From assembly GCF_029961145.1 (NCBI RefSeq), contig NZ_JASBRG010000007.1, positions 367,897 to 431,896 of the forward strand: DNA of 64,000 nt, written 5' to 3'. The translations under genes were made by a program, and so were the position numbers. The DNA comes from Pinibacter soli (GTDB lineage Bacteria; Bacteroidota; Bacteroidia; Chitinophagales; Chitinophagaceae). This document shows positions 24,630 through 32,784 of this stretch, piece after piece; the first letter of the stretch is position 1; each line of letters starts with the position of its first letter. The notes under the pieces were generated by a model. It did no database searches, was not told where the DNA came from, and saw nothing but the letters and a program-made list of their open reading frames with translations.

Positions 24630-25537
24630 ATTGCCTTCATCCCCTTTTCATAACTGGTTGGCGTAAAATTGAACGCTTTGCAAAATTTTTGGCTGTCGAA
24701 AAAATAGTCCTGGTTGTTCTGGTACTGCATTTCAACCAGTTCTTTGATTGTTCTGTCGAATAATCCTGCTAAAGAAAGAAGCAATGGGGTGTACAAATTA
24801 TAAGACGCTTTTGCTCCTTTCATGGAAGCGGCATATGTAATAAACTTTTCGCCTGTCCATCGCTGTGAAGAAGTTGGCAGGTGCCATGTTTGATTATAGG
24901 CGCTGTCTGTATTGCCCAAAATCGCTGTTGCTTTTGCTGCATCGGGCGTGTAAGTAAAGGAATGCGTCTTATGTACATTGGATTGCCAGCTCATTTTTTT
25001 GCTATTCGAAAGCGGGTCCAATACCAGAACGTTAAGAAGGCCGTGCTTTGCTTCGGGGCCATAAAAATCAGCACTTCTGGCGATCAATGCCTTCAGACCT
25101 TTTTGTGAAATGGCGCTCTGTATTGCCTGCACAATCTGCAATCTCACTTTGCCTTTTTTAGATGGAGGATTCAATGGACTTTCTTCGGTCATGTGTGGAA
25201 TGGCATTCTTGTCATACATATAAATGTTATCAAAGAAAACCAGTTTGGTTCCATGTTTAAGGCACGCATTAATTACATTGTTGATAATAACGGGCCAATC
25301 TTTTTGCCATACACGCAGATCGTATTTCAGGCCCACAATAAGGTAAGCTACCGAAGCACCTGCAACGGCTTTGTCCGCCTGTTCAGCTGACAATAGATTT
25401 GCGGACACAAGTTCATCGTCTCCATTTATCTGTTCGGGATGGCGCGATACCAATCTTACTTTGTCCGTATATTGTTTTAGTTCTTTTGCCAGAGGCTTGC
25501 CGATGTCACCACCAACGCCGAGAATTACCTGTGTCAT
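24623..25537 (-). CDS. NAD(P)-dependent epimerase/dehydratase (extended SDR-like)
   Basis: The 304-residue protein starts with a Rossmann nucleotide-binding motif VILGVGGDIGKPLAKEL and has the expected acceptor strand VRLVSRHPEQI. The region YMYDKNAIPHMTEESPLNPPSKKGK contains a Tyr and Lys in the area where extended SDR proteins carry YxxxK, but the exact catalytic pair is not clear. SADFYGPEAKHG and TYTPDAAKATAIL match NAD-dependent epimerases. Substrate is unknown. The Crp/Fnr-type gene upstream on the same strand (134-base gap containing a long inverted repeat) could regulate it. The protein looks complete. Confidence 0.8.
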   Translation of the reverse strand: MTQVILGVGGDIGKPLAKELKQYTDKVRLVSRHPEQINGDDELVSANLLSAEQADKAVAGASVAYLIVGLKYDLRVWQKDWPVIINNVINACLKHGTKLVFFDNIYMYDKNAIPHMTEESPLNPPSKKGKVRLQIVQAIQSAISQKGLKALIARSADFYGPEAKHGLLNVLVLDPLSNSKKMSWQSNVHKTHSFTYTPDAAKATAILGNTDSAYNQTWHLPTSSQRWTGEKFITYAASMKGAKASYNLYTPLLLSLAGLFDRTIKELVEMQYQNNQDYFFDSQKFCKAFNFTPTSYEKGMKAII

Positions 25538-25547
25538 GATAGTTATG

Positions 25548-25638
25548 AGTTTTGAGTTATGAGTTTAGCGCTGCGTGCATTAATCGGTCTGGTTGAATTT
25601 TCAACCGACTCAGTACTTAAAACTCATAACTCAAAACT
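25548..25638. repeat. Long inverted repeat between Crp/Fnr and epimerase genes
   Basis: AGTTTTGAGTTATGAGTTT at 25548-25566 pairs perfectly (19 bp) with AAACTCATAACTCAAAACT at 25620-25638, with 53 bases between. GAGTTATGAGTTTTGAG units of this kind occur as dispersed repeats in Bacteroidota intergenic DNA. It may also act as a terminator for the upstream regulator gene. Confidence 0.7.
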
Positions 25639-25671
25639 AATACCCAACTGTGCAAAAAACGATAACACGGG

Positions 25672-26256
25672 TTAAGATTTTGCCGCTACCAATGCACGCT
25701 TGCGGATGCGGCTAAGGCTTTCGGGAGCGATGCCCAGGTATTGCGCGATATAACGTTGCGGTACACGTTGTAATATTCTTGGATTGTTCTGGAGCAATAC
25801 TTCGAACTGCTGCTCAGGAGATTGTGATAACAATGATTGAATACGCCTGATATTGGCAGTCGCTACATTTTCAACAATAACATTGAAGAAAGATGCAACG
25901 GCGGGTGAAGCCGCCATGCATTCAACAAGGTCTTTGCAGGTTGTTACGAGGCACTCCGTAGGTTCCAGTGCGATGATGTTGGTGGTAGCCCTGGTTTGGC
26001 GCGAAAAGCTTTCAAGGTCGGTGATGAATTCCTGTTCGAATACAAAGTTGCAGGTTTTCTCCACTCCTTTTTCAGTAAAGAAAAATTGTCGCAGGCTTCC
26101 TTTCTCTACAAAAAATACTTCATGAGCAACATTGCCTTCTTCAAGCAATAATGTGTTCTTCTTGTACTTTACTTTACGAAAGAATGAATAAAAATATTCT
26201 CCCTCAGCCTGAGAGATCGGAGCATATGACCGGATGGTCTGTAGAAATGAATCCAT
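25672..26256 (-). CDS. Crp/Fnr-family transcriptional regulator
   Basis: The 194-residue protein has an N-terminal cyclic-nucleotide-binding-like beta-roll (YKKNTLLLEEGNVAHEVFFVEKGSLRQ) and a C-terminal helix-turn-helix with RVPQRYIAQYLGIAPESLSRIRK, the recognition helix being IAPESLSRIR. It lacks the cysteine cluster of Fnr and is of the short Bacteroidota type that often controls a neighbouring NAD-binding oxidoreductase; the epimerase gene downstream fits that pattern. The ligand cannot be told. Length is typical and the ATG at 26256 gives the usual family start. Confidence 0.85.
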   Translation of the reverse strand: MDSFLQTIRSYAPISQAEGEYFYSFFRKVKYKKNTLLLEEGNVAHEVFFVEKGSLRQFFFTEKGVEKTCNFVFEQEFITDLESFSRQTRATTNIIALEPTECLVTTCKDLVECMAASPAVASFFNVIVENVATANIRRIQSLLSQSPEQQFEVLLQNNPRILQRVPQRYIAQYLGIAPESLSRIRKRALVAAKS

Positions 26257-26284
26257 ATACTAAAATAAGCAATAGCCGGCAGTT

Positions 26285-26525
26285 ATTAACCACAGAGGAA
26301 TGGAGTTCTTTTTCACAGAGGTAAGGAGAAGTACTTAGGAAACAAATAGTTGCTTTTAAAAGGGGAAAAATGAATCCAGTGCACTCCTCTGTTTCCTTGT
26401 GTTTTCGTAACCCTGTATCTCTTTCGAAGGTCATCCTCCTTTCCCCTTTGAAAAAAAACTCTGCGAACTCCGTGGTTAAAAAAACTCTTAGTGAACCTTA
26501 GAGTCCTGCGTGTCTTAGTGGTAGT
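26285..26525. repeat. Intergenic repeat with TTAACCACAGAG/CTCCGTGGTTAA ends
   Basis: ATTAACCACAGAG at 26285-26297 is matched in reverse by CTCCGTGGTTAA at 26468-26479, followed by CTTAGTGAACCTTAGAGTCC and GTCTTAGTGGTAG. Such mixed CACAGAG and CTTAGTG motifs are typical of dispersed intergenic repeats. Nothing between 26257 and 26546 looks coding. Confidence 0.55.
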
Positions 26526-26546
26526 TCTTGAGATGCGAAACATCTC

Positions 26547-27734
26547 TTACTTATGTTCCAGCACATCTTTTCCCGGAGCCCATTTCTTTTGCCATGCTGC
26601 ATATTTGTCCAATACTTTTTGCGGCGCGTAGGTGTACCACGCATAGCCGTCGCGCCTTTCGCGATCTACTTCAGCCAGCGAGTATACAACTTTACTATCG
26701 CGATTACAGAATAAAGGTCTGTGCGTTTTAAGTTCATAATAACGTGTCCAGATCGGAGGAGCAGTTGAATCTGCCACCACTACGCGATCAGATGTAGATG
26801 TGCGAAAAGGCGTTTGCATTGTTGGTGCAGGAATCGTCACAACTTTCGTGTTATAGATTTTAGAATCCTGGAACCATTTTACTGCGTTCTGCACGGCGTC
26901 TACCACATGCGCATCGGGATGATCAATGCTCATAAGGAAAAGAACGATCCCGGAACTTTCGCCATTGCTTATGCTGGCTGGTTCAAACTTCCTTGCCCAT
27001 GCCGGTTGAAGGGTGTGTTCATCGTATTGCTGACACCATGCGGTTGGAGCACCGGCATCATTGATCTGTGTTTTTACAATGCAATCAAGTCCTTTGGTAA
27101 AAGCTTCGCCAATCTTTTTGCGGTATTTTACATCGAGGTAATCGTATTGCGGAGAACCATCAAGAATGGTTTTCAACAACTGCATGATGCCCTCGAAAGC
27201 TCCGTCGTTGTAGGTGATTTCCCTGCTGTAACCTTTTTCCAGCGGATAGTATTGCGGCCAGCCGCCGTTGGCATATTGAGCAGACAGCAAATAGTCGATG
27301 CCTCTCACAGCAGCTTCTTTGTATTTATTTATTCCGGTAGATTTATAAACAATGGAAAGTGCGGCGATCTGTGTGAAGCACGTGCCGTTGTCGAAAGTGG
27401 TGTTTAACTCATTGCGACGCTCACGAATGGAGTCTTTTTGTGCCTCCGTAAGAATGGCGAACACGTCATAGTTCTTTGCCCATCCGCCGTTGGTTTTCTG
27501 AAAAAGCAAAATATTGTCCCCTATCTCAGTGAGCTGTGTTGGCTGATAGCGCGGCTTTCCAGGCAACGGGTTGATCATGCGGCTTTTATCAGGACCCATG
27601 TACCAGTGATTTGAATTATCTGCAAAAGGGCCAGGCGCAATGCTATCTGGAGTTTTTTGCGAACTGTTTTGCGCACTGCAATTGTATGGGTTCAACCAAG
27701 CAAGAAAGCCAATCAGGACTATCGGGAATTTCAT
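26547..27734 (-). CDS. Pectate lyase, family PL10
   Basis: The 395-residue secreted enzyme has a signal peptide (cleavage near residue 21, NCSAQ) and the conserved blocks of PL10 pectate lyases: LLFQKTNGGWAKN, the alpha/alpha barrel repeats with YANGGWPQYYPL, REITYNDGAF with the putative catalytic region, TAWCQQYDEHTLQPAWARK, EPASISNGES and a C-terminal YYELKTHRPLFCNRD segment. It cleaves polygalacturonate by beta-elimination in the periplasm or outside the cell. All blocks are present and length is normal. It lies beside the GH2/GH43/GH35 operon on the same strand with a 327-base gap, so it probably has its own promoter but serves the same pectin-related pathway. Confidence 0.9.
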   Translation of the reverse strand: MKFPIVLIGFLAWLNPYNCSAQNSSQKTPDSIAPGPFADNSNHWYMGPDKSRMINPLPGKPRYQPTQLTEIGDNILLFQKTNGGWAKNYDVFAILTEAQKDSIRERRNELNTTFDNGTCFTQIAALSIVYKSTGINKYKEAAVRGIDYLLSAQYANGGWPQYYPLEKGYSREITYNDGAFEGIMQLLKTILDGSPQYDYLDVKYRKKIGEAFTKGLDCIVKTQINDAGAPTAWCQQYDEHTLQPAWARKFEPASISNGESSGIVLFLMSIDHPDAHVVDAVQNAVKWFQDSKIYNTKVVTIPAPTMQTPFRTSTSDRVVVADSTAPPIWTRYYELKTHRPLFCNRDSKVVYSLAEVDRERRDGYAWYTYAPQKVLDKYAAWQKKWAPGKDVLEHK

Positions 27735-27874
27735 ATGTTTTGATCGTATTTGATGTGCAAATCTTTACCGGATGGTATGATATGTACCTCCCGGTCAGCT
27801 AAAATTACGACCTCGAATCAATTCTGCGTCTTGATCTGTCCTGTTCGGTTGTTATCCAATAGTTATTATGTAGA

Positions 27875-27960
27875 AAGTTGTTAGTTGTTAGGTGTTAGTC
27901 CTTAGTAATAAATATTTGAAATTGAACTCTGACAACTAATAACTAACAACCAACAACTTT
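27875..27960. repeat. Imperfect inverted repeat of TTAGTTGTTAG type
   Basis: AAAGTTGTTAGTTGTTAG at 27875 onward is mirrored by CTAACAACCAACAACTTT ending at 27960, with a few mismatches. It lies in the gap between the GH2 gene and the pectate lyase gene. The rest of that gap (27735-28061) shows no gene; a 25-codon frame near 28050-27973 on the minus strand was not called. Confidence 0.55.
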
Positions 27961-28061
27961 TCCCCGGCACTTTAACCAAATAATTCCTTGATCGCTTTTC
28001 CAATTTCCATGAAGTCACTATGATTGCTGATGACCCGTTTTTCATGCATCCTCTGCTCTTT

Positions 28062-31000
28062 TCAATCCTTTTTACTTTCATCGGCAATTAGCTCGAACTC
28101 TTTGATCGCTATCTTGCTTTGCGAAGATTGGACGTCCGAAAGTATTAGCCGGACATACCTGACGTTGTGATGTTTGAATGGCAAAGGTTTGTATTCCTGT
28201 CCTGAACTTTTCAAGTTGTCAACTTCTGTTTGCCATTCTTTGCCATCTGCAGAAACCTGTAAGCTATAGGTATACCAGTCGCTGTCTTTTCCCCACACTA
28301 TTCTGCAGCCTTTTACAGGATGCAGTTTTGCGAGATCAATTGTCAGTTCGACCGGAGAGATATTGCTTTCGTCGATCCATACGGTTGAATAGTTTCCATC
28401 TATTATTTTTTCGATGCCTGCAGAAAGTTTATTATCATTCAATTTAAGCATTGAAGGTGTAAGTTTAACGAGCTGCTCATTTGCGACACTATTTTCTTCC
28501 TTCACCGTATCGTTTTCCTTTTCTGTCTGCCATACATAGTGCTTGCCGTCTTGCGCAAACTGCTCGTTGCTTTTGATGGTTGTGATTACTCTTTTGGCGG
28601 ACTTTAAACTATCCGATGTTGCCGTTATGATAATATTTCCGGCATTACCGGTTGTGCGAATGATGCCATATCCAATACCGCCTTCAGTATGTTGTATAGC
28701 CGCTTCTACCCTTGCAATATCAGCGCCGATTAGTGATCCGGCACCGCTCACAGCAAGGTGAATTGAATATGTATTGAACGGTTTGCTGTTTGATATAAGT
28801 GTTCCATTCTTGTCACAAACTTTTACATGAAATGGAATCATGTCCACGGCATCTGCCACCGGTTTTATACCGCTGTCGTCCAACACAATCTCCAAATGAT
28901 CGGCAACACCCGGCGTCGCAATGATATGTGTGGCAACACATTTCCCATCCATCCAGCCTTCGGCTTTGAGTTCGCCTGCTTCATATGTTTTTACATCGAA
29001 GCGGAAATAAGGGCTTCCTCCTTTAGCTGCTACAAACGGCGCTGTTGCTGCATTTTCTTCACGTGATAATTCTTTGATGAAATGTTTGTTCCTGTAAAGC
29101 CTTACTTTATCGCAATTGGAAAAAACAATGATGCTGGTATCAATGTCCGGGCGATTGTTGAAACTGGCAACAAAAACCATTGGGCCATAGTTGACATTGC
29201 GTGCGCTTTGCATGGCCATCAATTGATAATACCCAAATTTCTCAGAGCGATCAACATCCACCACACCGCAAAAAGCAGTTACACGATCTGAGCCCCTTGT
29301 AACATCGTTATAGCTCCAAACAAAATATCCCGCCATACGATTGTTGGCGTCCAGTTTTGCGTGATCCCAATAACCAGCGTCTTCCCCTACTATTCCGTCT
29401 AATGCATTTTGTCGCAGTATACATTGTTTGATCAGTCCTTTTTCTGTGAACATTCTGGATGCACGCAATCCATTTTCCTTAGCGGGATTCGCAGTCCATG
29501 TATCGCCCCATTCACGGGTAATAACAGGCATTTGCGGCATAGGGTCCGAGCCATCTTGATTGATCACTTTGTAAGACACATCATAATATTTCTTGCCGTT
29601 GGCGAAAAAATCATCTGCCGTAAACATTTGATCATTTTGCATTTCTTCATGAGCGATGGCTACTGCCTGCTTTGCCCATGAAGCGGGCGTCGGCGACTCA
29701 TTCAATGACGTTTCCCACAAGAAAACGGACGGCCGGTTACGATCTCTGCGGACCATTTCTCTTATATCTCTGAATGTTCTATTAATGAAAACAGAATCTT
29801 TGCTGAAAAATTGCCAGCTTGGTTCACACTCTATGACCATCAACCCCAACTCATCACATGCATTTAAGAAAGCAGGTGACTGCGGATAGTGCGCAGCTCT
29901 TACCGCATTGAAACCACCACGCTTCAATTGCAAAGCATCGCGGTACTGCATGGAGTTGGATGCTGCGTCGCCAATGGTTTGATAACACTGGTGCCTGTTT
30001 GCCCCGCGCAGGTAAAGCTTTTCGCCGTTGATATAAAATCCGTCAGCTTTCCCGGAAGATGAGGTAAAAGAAATGGTACGGATCCCGATGTTGGTAATTT
30101 TATCATCCACTAGTTTGTTATCAATATACACATTGGAAACAATGTGGTACAAATAGGGATGGTCAGGGTGCCAGAGTGATGGGTTGTTCATAGAAAGTGT
30201 CTGAACAAATTCCTGCTCGTGCTGAACAGTATTTGATACAATACTTTGTGCAACCGTCTTGTTGTTTTTATCTTTTATAATAGTGACAAGCTTTACCTGT
30301 TGCGTTGTATCGAAGTCATTTACAACGTGTGTTTTTATATTTACTTCGGCAAATTGTTTCGTCACTTTTGGATAAGTAACAAACAATCCTCCACCGGCAA
30401 TTTTATTTGCTTCCCAAGGATCTGATATATACATCTTATTGGTTGCAATCAGTTTTACATCGCGATAAATGCCGCCGTAATAAATGAAGTCGAGCTTTTC
30501 CTGTGGCCTTCCCGGGGGCGTTTTGGGATCGTTTATATTGCTGACGCGAACAGCTAACACATTATCACGATCAAATTTTATCTTGTTGGTAATGTCCACT
30601 ACAAATCCTATGTAGCCGCCATTATGTGTGCCTACTTTTTCTCCATTCAAAAACACTTCGCAGTTCATTTGTACACCGTCGAAGCAAATGGTCAGTCTCT
30701 TGTCTTTGAAAGAAGAAGGTATTTTGAAATATCTGCGATACCAGCCAATACCCTGATATGTCTGGTTACCACCGTTGTGTTTTTTTTCAAGTCTCATTAC
30801 ATGCGGCACAGTTACAGCATACCAATCTTTATCATTATAGTCAACGGCTTCTGCTTGCGGCACATCGTTTCTGTAAAATGCCCAATGTGTGTTAAAGTTT
30901 AACACAGTTCTTATGCCTGCATCTTTTTTGGAGTCAGTTGTGTTGACTTGGCCAATTGCTAAGCTGAAGTTCAGCACACATAATGTACAGGCTGAAATTA

Positions 31001-31127
31001 TTTTTGCAAGAATGCCAGGTGTCGCGACTCGTGTCTTCACGAACTGCGAAAATGTACGGTTCGTGAAGACACGAGCCATGGCGTCACGAATTTCTTTTGC
31101 GAGAAAGCTGTTTTTCACTTTATACAT
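28062..31127 (-). CDS. GH2 beta-galactosidase-like enzyme with C-terminal discoidin domain
   Basis: This 1021-residue protein is a family 2 glycoside hydrolase: sugar-binding jelly roll (about 75-225), Ig-like domain (about 235-350), TIM barrel from about 352 (GFYINGEKLYLRGANRHQ) with acid/base Glu477 (LNES) and probable nucleophile Glu539 (ITREWGD), further beta-sandwich domains, and a C-terminal F5/8 type C (discoidin) domain from about 880. It probably removes terminal galactose or a related sugar in the periplasm. The start ATG at 31127 shares a base with the GH43 stop (TAATG), so the two are translationally coupled. The N-terminus is odd: about 40 residues precede the signal peptide (IISACTLCVLNFSLAIGQ), and most of these are encoded by a palindromic element at 31028-31075. 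Without the insert the protein would start MYKVKNSFLAK and run straight into the signal peptide. Confidence 0.88.
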   Translation of the reverse strand: MYKVKNSFLAKEIRDAMARVFTNRTFSQFVKTRVATPGILAKIISACTLCVLNFSLAIGQVNTTDSKKDAGIRTVLNFNTHWAFYRNDVPQAEAVDYNDKDWYAVTVPHVMRLEKKHNGGNQTYQGIGWYRRYFKIPSSFKDKRLTICFDGVQMNCEVFLNGEKVGTHNGGYIGFVVDITNKIKFDRDNVLAVRVSNINDPKTPPGRPQEKLDFIYYGGIYRDVKLIATNKMYISDPWEANKIAGGGLFVTYPKVTKQFAEVNIKTHVVNDFDTTQQVKLVTIIKDKNNKTVAQSIVSNTVQHEQEFVQTLSMNNPSLWHPDHPYLYHIVSNVYIDNKLVDDKITNIGIRTISFTSSSGKADGFYINGEKLYLRGANRHQCYQTIGDAASNSMQYRDALQLKRGGFNAVRAAHYPQSPAFLNACDELGLMVIECEPSWQFFSKDSVFINRTFRDIREMVRRDRNRPSVFLWETSLNESPTPASWAKQAVAIAHEEMQNDQMFTADDFFANGKKYYDVSYKVINQDGSDPMPQMPVITREWGDTWTANPAKENGLRASRMFTEKGLIKQCILRQNALDGIVGEDAGYWDHAKLDANNRMAGYFVWSYNDVTRGSDRVTAFCGVVDVDRSEKFGYYQLMAMQSARNVNYGPMVFVASFNNRPDIDTSIIVFSNCDKVRLYRNKHFIKELSREENAATAPFVAAKGGSPYFRFDVKTYEAGELKAEGWMDGKCVATHIIATPGVADHLEIVLDDSGIKPVADAVDMIPFHVKVCDKNGTLISNSKPFNTYSIHLAVSGAGSLIGADIARVEAAIQHTEGGIGYGIIRTTGNAGNIIITATSDSLKSAKRVITTIKSNEQFAQDGKHYVWQTEKENDTVKEENSVANEQLVKLTPSMLKLNDNKLSAGIEKIIDGNYSTVWIDESNISPVELTIDLAKLHPVKGCRIVWGKDSDWYTYSLQVSADGKEWQTEVDNLKSSGQEYKPLPFKHHNVRYVRLILSDVQSSQSKIAIKEFELIADESKKD
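31028..31075. repeat. Palindromic element inside the GH2 coding region
   Basis: CTCGTGTCTTCACGAAC at 31028-31044 pairs perfectly with GTTCGTGAAGACACGAG at 31059-31075 around a 14-base loop, encoding about residues 18-34 of the GH2 protein. Flanking it are two similar copies of a short stretch encoding FLAK and ILAK (about 93 bases apart), as if a target had been duplicated. It resembles a coding-region palindromic insertion. Confidence 0.75.
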
Positions 31128-32731
31128 TATTCATTAATACCTTGAAACCTGAACCAGTTAAAGTCTGCGTAGCCATGCAAACCATTTTGTGTTGTGCTGA
31201 AATTCAGCAGTGCAAAGCGATTGGCTGTCCAGTCATAGCCCAGTGCCATTTTGAGCGTGTTGCCAAATGGGGAAAACTTCTTTCCATCTATACTGTAGAA
31301 AAATTTTCCTTCGAATCCTTTGTCTGTGGCAGTTGCTTTCAGCCATATTTTTTTTGGCGAGAAATGTGTGATGCTATCGATCACTGTTCCATTGTTCACC
31401 ATGATCAAACTATTTTCCGCTCCCAGTTTTCTGACAGCGATGTATGCATAAGGCGATTGAAAAATGCCAAACCCCGCGACATCACCGTCTTTCAAACCTG
31501 TCACATCCAATTCTACTGTAGCTTCCGAGTAAGGCCCCTGCACTCTTTGCGTGAGCGTGTTGCGTGCGTTGGTGAGATCAGTTGCAAGTGATGCATGTAA
31601 CCGCATATACCCTTTTCTTTCTGTTAAGGACCATAATGCATTATCCGGATTGTGGTTCCACTGCCATTGCAAACCGAGTTGCGATTTGTGAAACTCATCT
31701 GTGGTGGCAGGAATTATCTTGTTTTTATTTCCTTCAATTGTTTTTTGATAAGTGGTAACGCCTTTGCCATTTCCGTTCTTGCCAATCATTGGCCATCCAT
31801 CTTTCCACTCAACAGGTTCAAGGTGCGGTACTCGTCCTATGGCACCTCTGTCCTGCATGATAATGAACCACCAGCTTCCATCTTTCAATTGTACCAACCC
31901 GCCCTGGTGCAGGCCGTTACCGGGATAGCCACAATCATCTTTTGCAATGATCTTATGTTCGTAAGGTCCATGCAAACTATCTGAACGCAAACATACCTGC
32001 CAGCCTTCGGTGCCACCGCCAGCACAAGTGATGTAGTATTTACCATTGATCTTGTACATGTGAGAGCCTTCTATACCATAGCCGCCACCCGATGTAGCAT
32101 CTAAGTTGAATCGCTTGTCCCATACTTTTACAGGTTTTGATTTTGTTGAAAGTGCATCTGCATTTAATTCCGTCAAATACAACGTTCCCTGCCCGTGCAC
32201 CACATATACTTTGCCATCATCATCAAAGAACAATCCAGGATCGTAGAGATATTCGGGAAATATGGTTCTTGTCCATGGTCCTTTAATATTTTTTGCAGTA
32301 CAAATAGAGAAATTACTCTTTTCCTTACCCCAGTTTGGGGTGCAAAAGCCAACATAAAATAAGCCGTTGTGATGCCTGATGGTTGCCGCCCAGGAACCAC
32401 GCAAATACATATTCCCTCCCTGCATATTGTAACGCTCATCCTCTGTGTAATGATCGACTGCATAGCCCGCTATGTCCCAGTTCACAAGATCTTTGGAATG
32501 CAGTATGGGACAGCCCGGCACATAATGCATGCTGGTTGAAATGAAATAAAAATCATCGTCTACACGAATGATATCAGGGTCCGGCCAATCACCCCAAAGT
32601 ATAGGATTTCTATAGGTGCCATTACCATTATCTGCGGTCCATTTTTGTAGTGATTTCTGCTGGGCAACAATTTTCGCGAACAAAGGCGACATGATAATAG
32701 AGGCCATTACCACTAATAGCTTTCTGTTCAT
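31127..32731 (-). CDS. GH43-family glycosidase (beta-xylosidase / alpha-L-arabinofuranosidase type)
   Basis: The 534-residue secreted enzyme has a signal peptide (about 23 residues, KIVAQQ), a five-bladed GH43 propeller and a C-terminal beta-sandwich from about residue 350. Catalytic features visible are the general base Asp51 in WGDWPDPDIIRV, the pKa-modulating region YDPGLFFDDDGKVYVVHG and the acid GIEGSHMYK. The C-terminal part (WSLTERKGYMRLHAS) is the usual companion domain. GH43 enzymes remove arabinose or xylose; in company with GH2, GH35 and PL10, arabinan or arabinogalactan side chains of pectin are likely. It lies between the GH35 and GH2 genes in one operon: 45 bases after GH35 and overlapping the GH2 start by one base. 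Confidence 0.9.
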   Translation of the reverse strand: MNRKLLVVMASIIMSPLFAKIVAQQKSLQKWTADNGNGTYRNPILWGDWPDPDIIRVDDDFYFISTSMHYVPGCPILHSKDLVNWDIAGYAVDHYTEDERYNMQGGNMYLRGSWAATIRHHNGLFYVGFCTPNWGKEKSNFSICTAKNIKGPWTRTIFPEYLYDPGLFFDDDGKVYVVHGQGTLYLTELNADALSTKSKPVKVWDKRFNLDATSGGGYGIEGSHMYKINGKYYITCAGGGTEGWQVCLRSDSLHGPYEHKIIAKDDCGYPGNGLHQGGLVQLKDGSWWFIIMQDRGAIGRVPHLEPVEWKDGWPMIGKNGNGKGVTTYQKTIEGNKNKIIPATTDEFHKSQLGLQWQWNHNPDNALWSLTERKGYMRLHASLATDLTNARNTLTQRVQGPYSEATVELDVTGLKDGDVAGFGIFQSPYAYIAVRKLGAENSLIMVNNGTVIDSITHFSPKKIWLKATATDKGFEGKFFYSIDGKKFSPFGNTLKMALGYDWTANRFALLNFSTTQNGLHGYADFNWFRFQGINE

Positions 32732-32759
32732 AACAACGAAGGAGTGTTATGTGAGTGAA

Positions 32760-32784
32760 GTCTGTAGCATTTACTGCTACAGAC
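32760..32784 (-). promoter_or_regulatory. Intercistronic hairpin containing the GH35 stop codon
   Basis: GTCTGTAGCA at 32760-32769 pairs with TGCTACAGAC at 32775-32784 (10 bp, 5-base loop). The GH35 stop codon at 32777-32779 lies within the stem and the GH43 start follows 29 bases after the hairpin on the minus strand. There is no T-run, so a terminator is unlikely; an mRNA processing or stability element is possible. Confidence 0.45.

Noticed and set aside
26814-27407. 197-residue plus-strand frame inside the pectate lyase gene
   Set aside because: It is antisense to a clear PL10 gene and shows no family features; it is a shadow of that gene.
27973-28050. 25-codon minus-strand frame after the GH2 gene
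   Set aside because: Too short, without a recognisable family or a clear start context.
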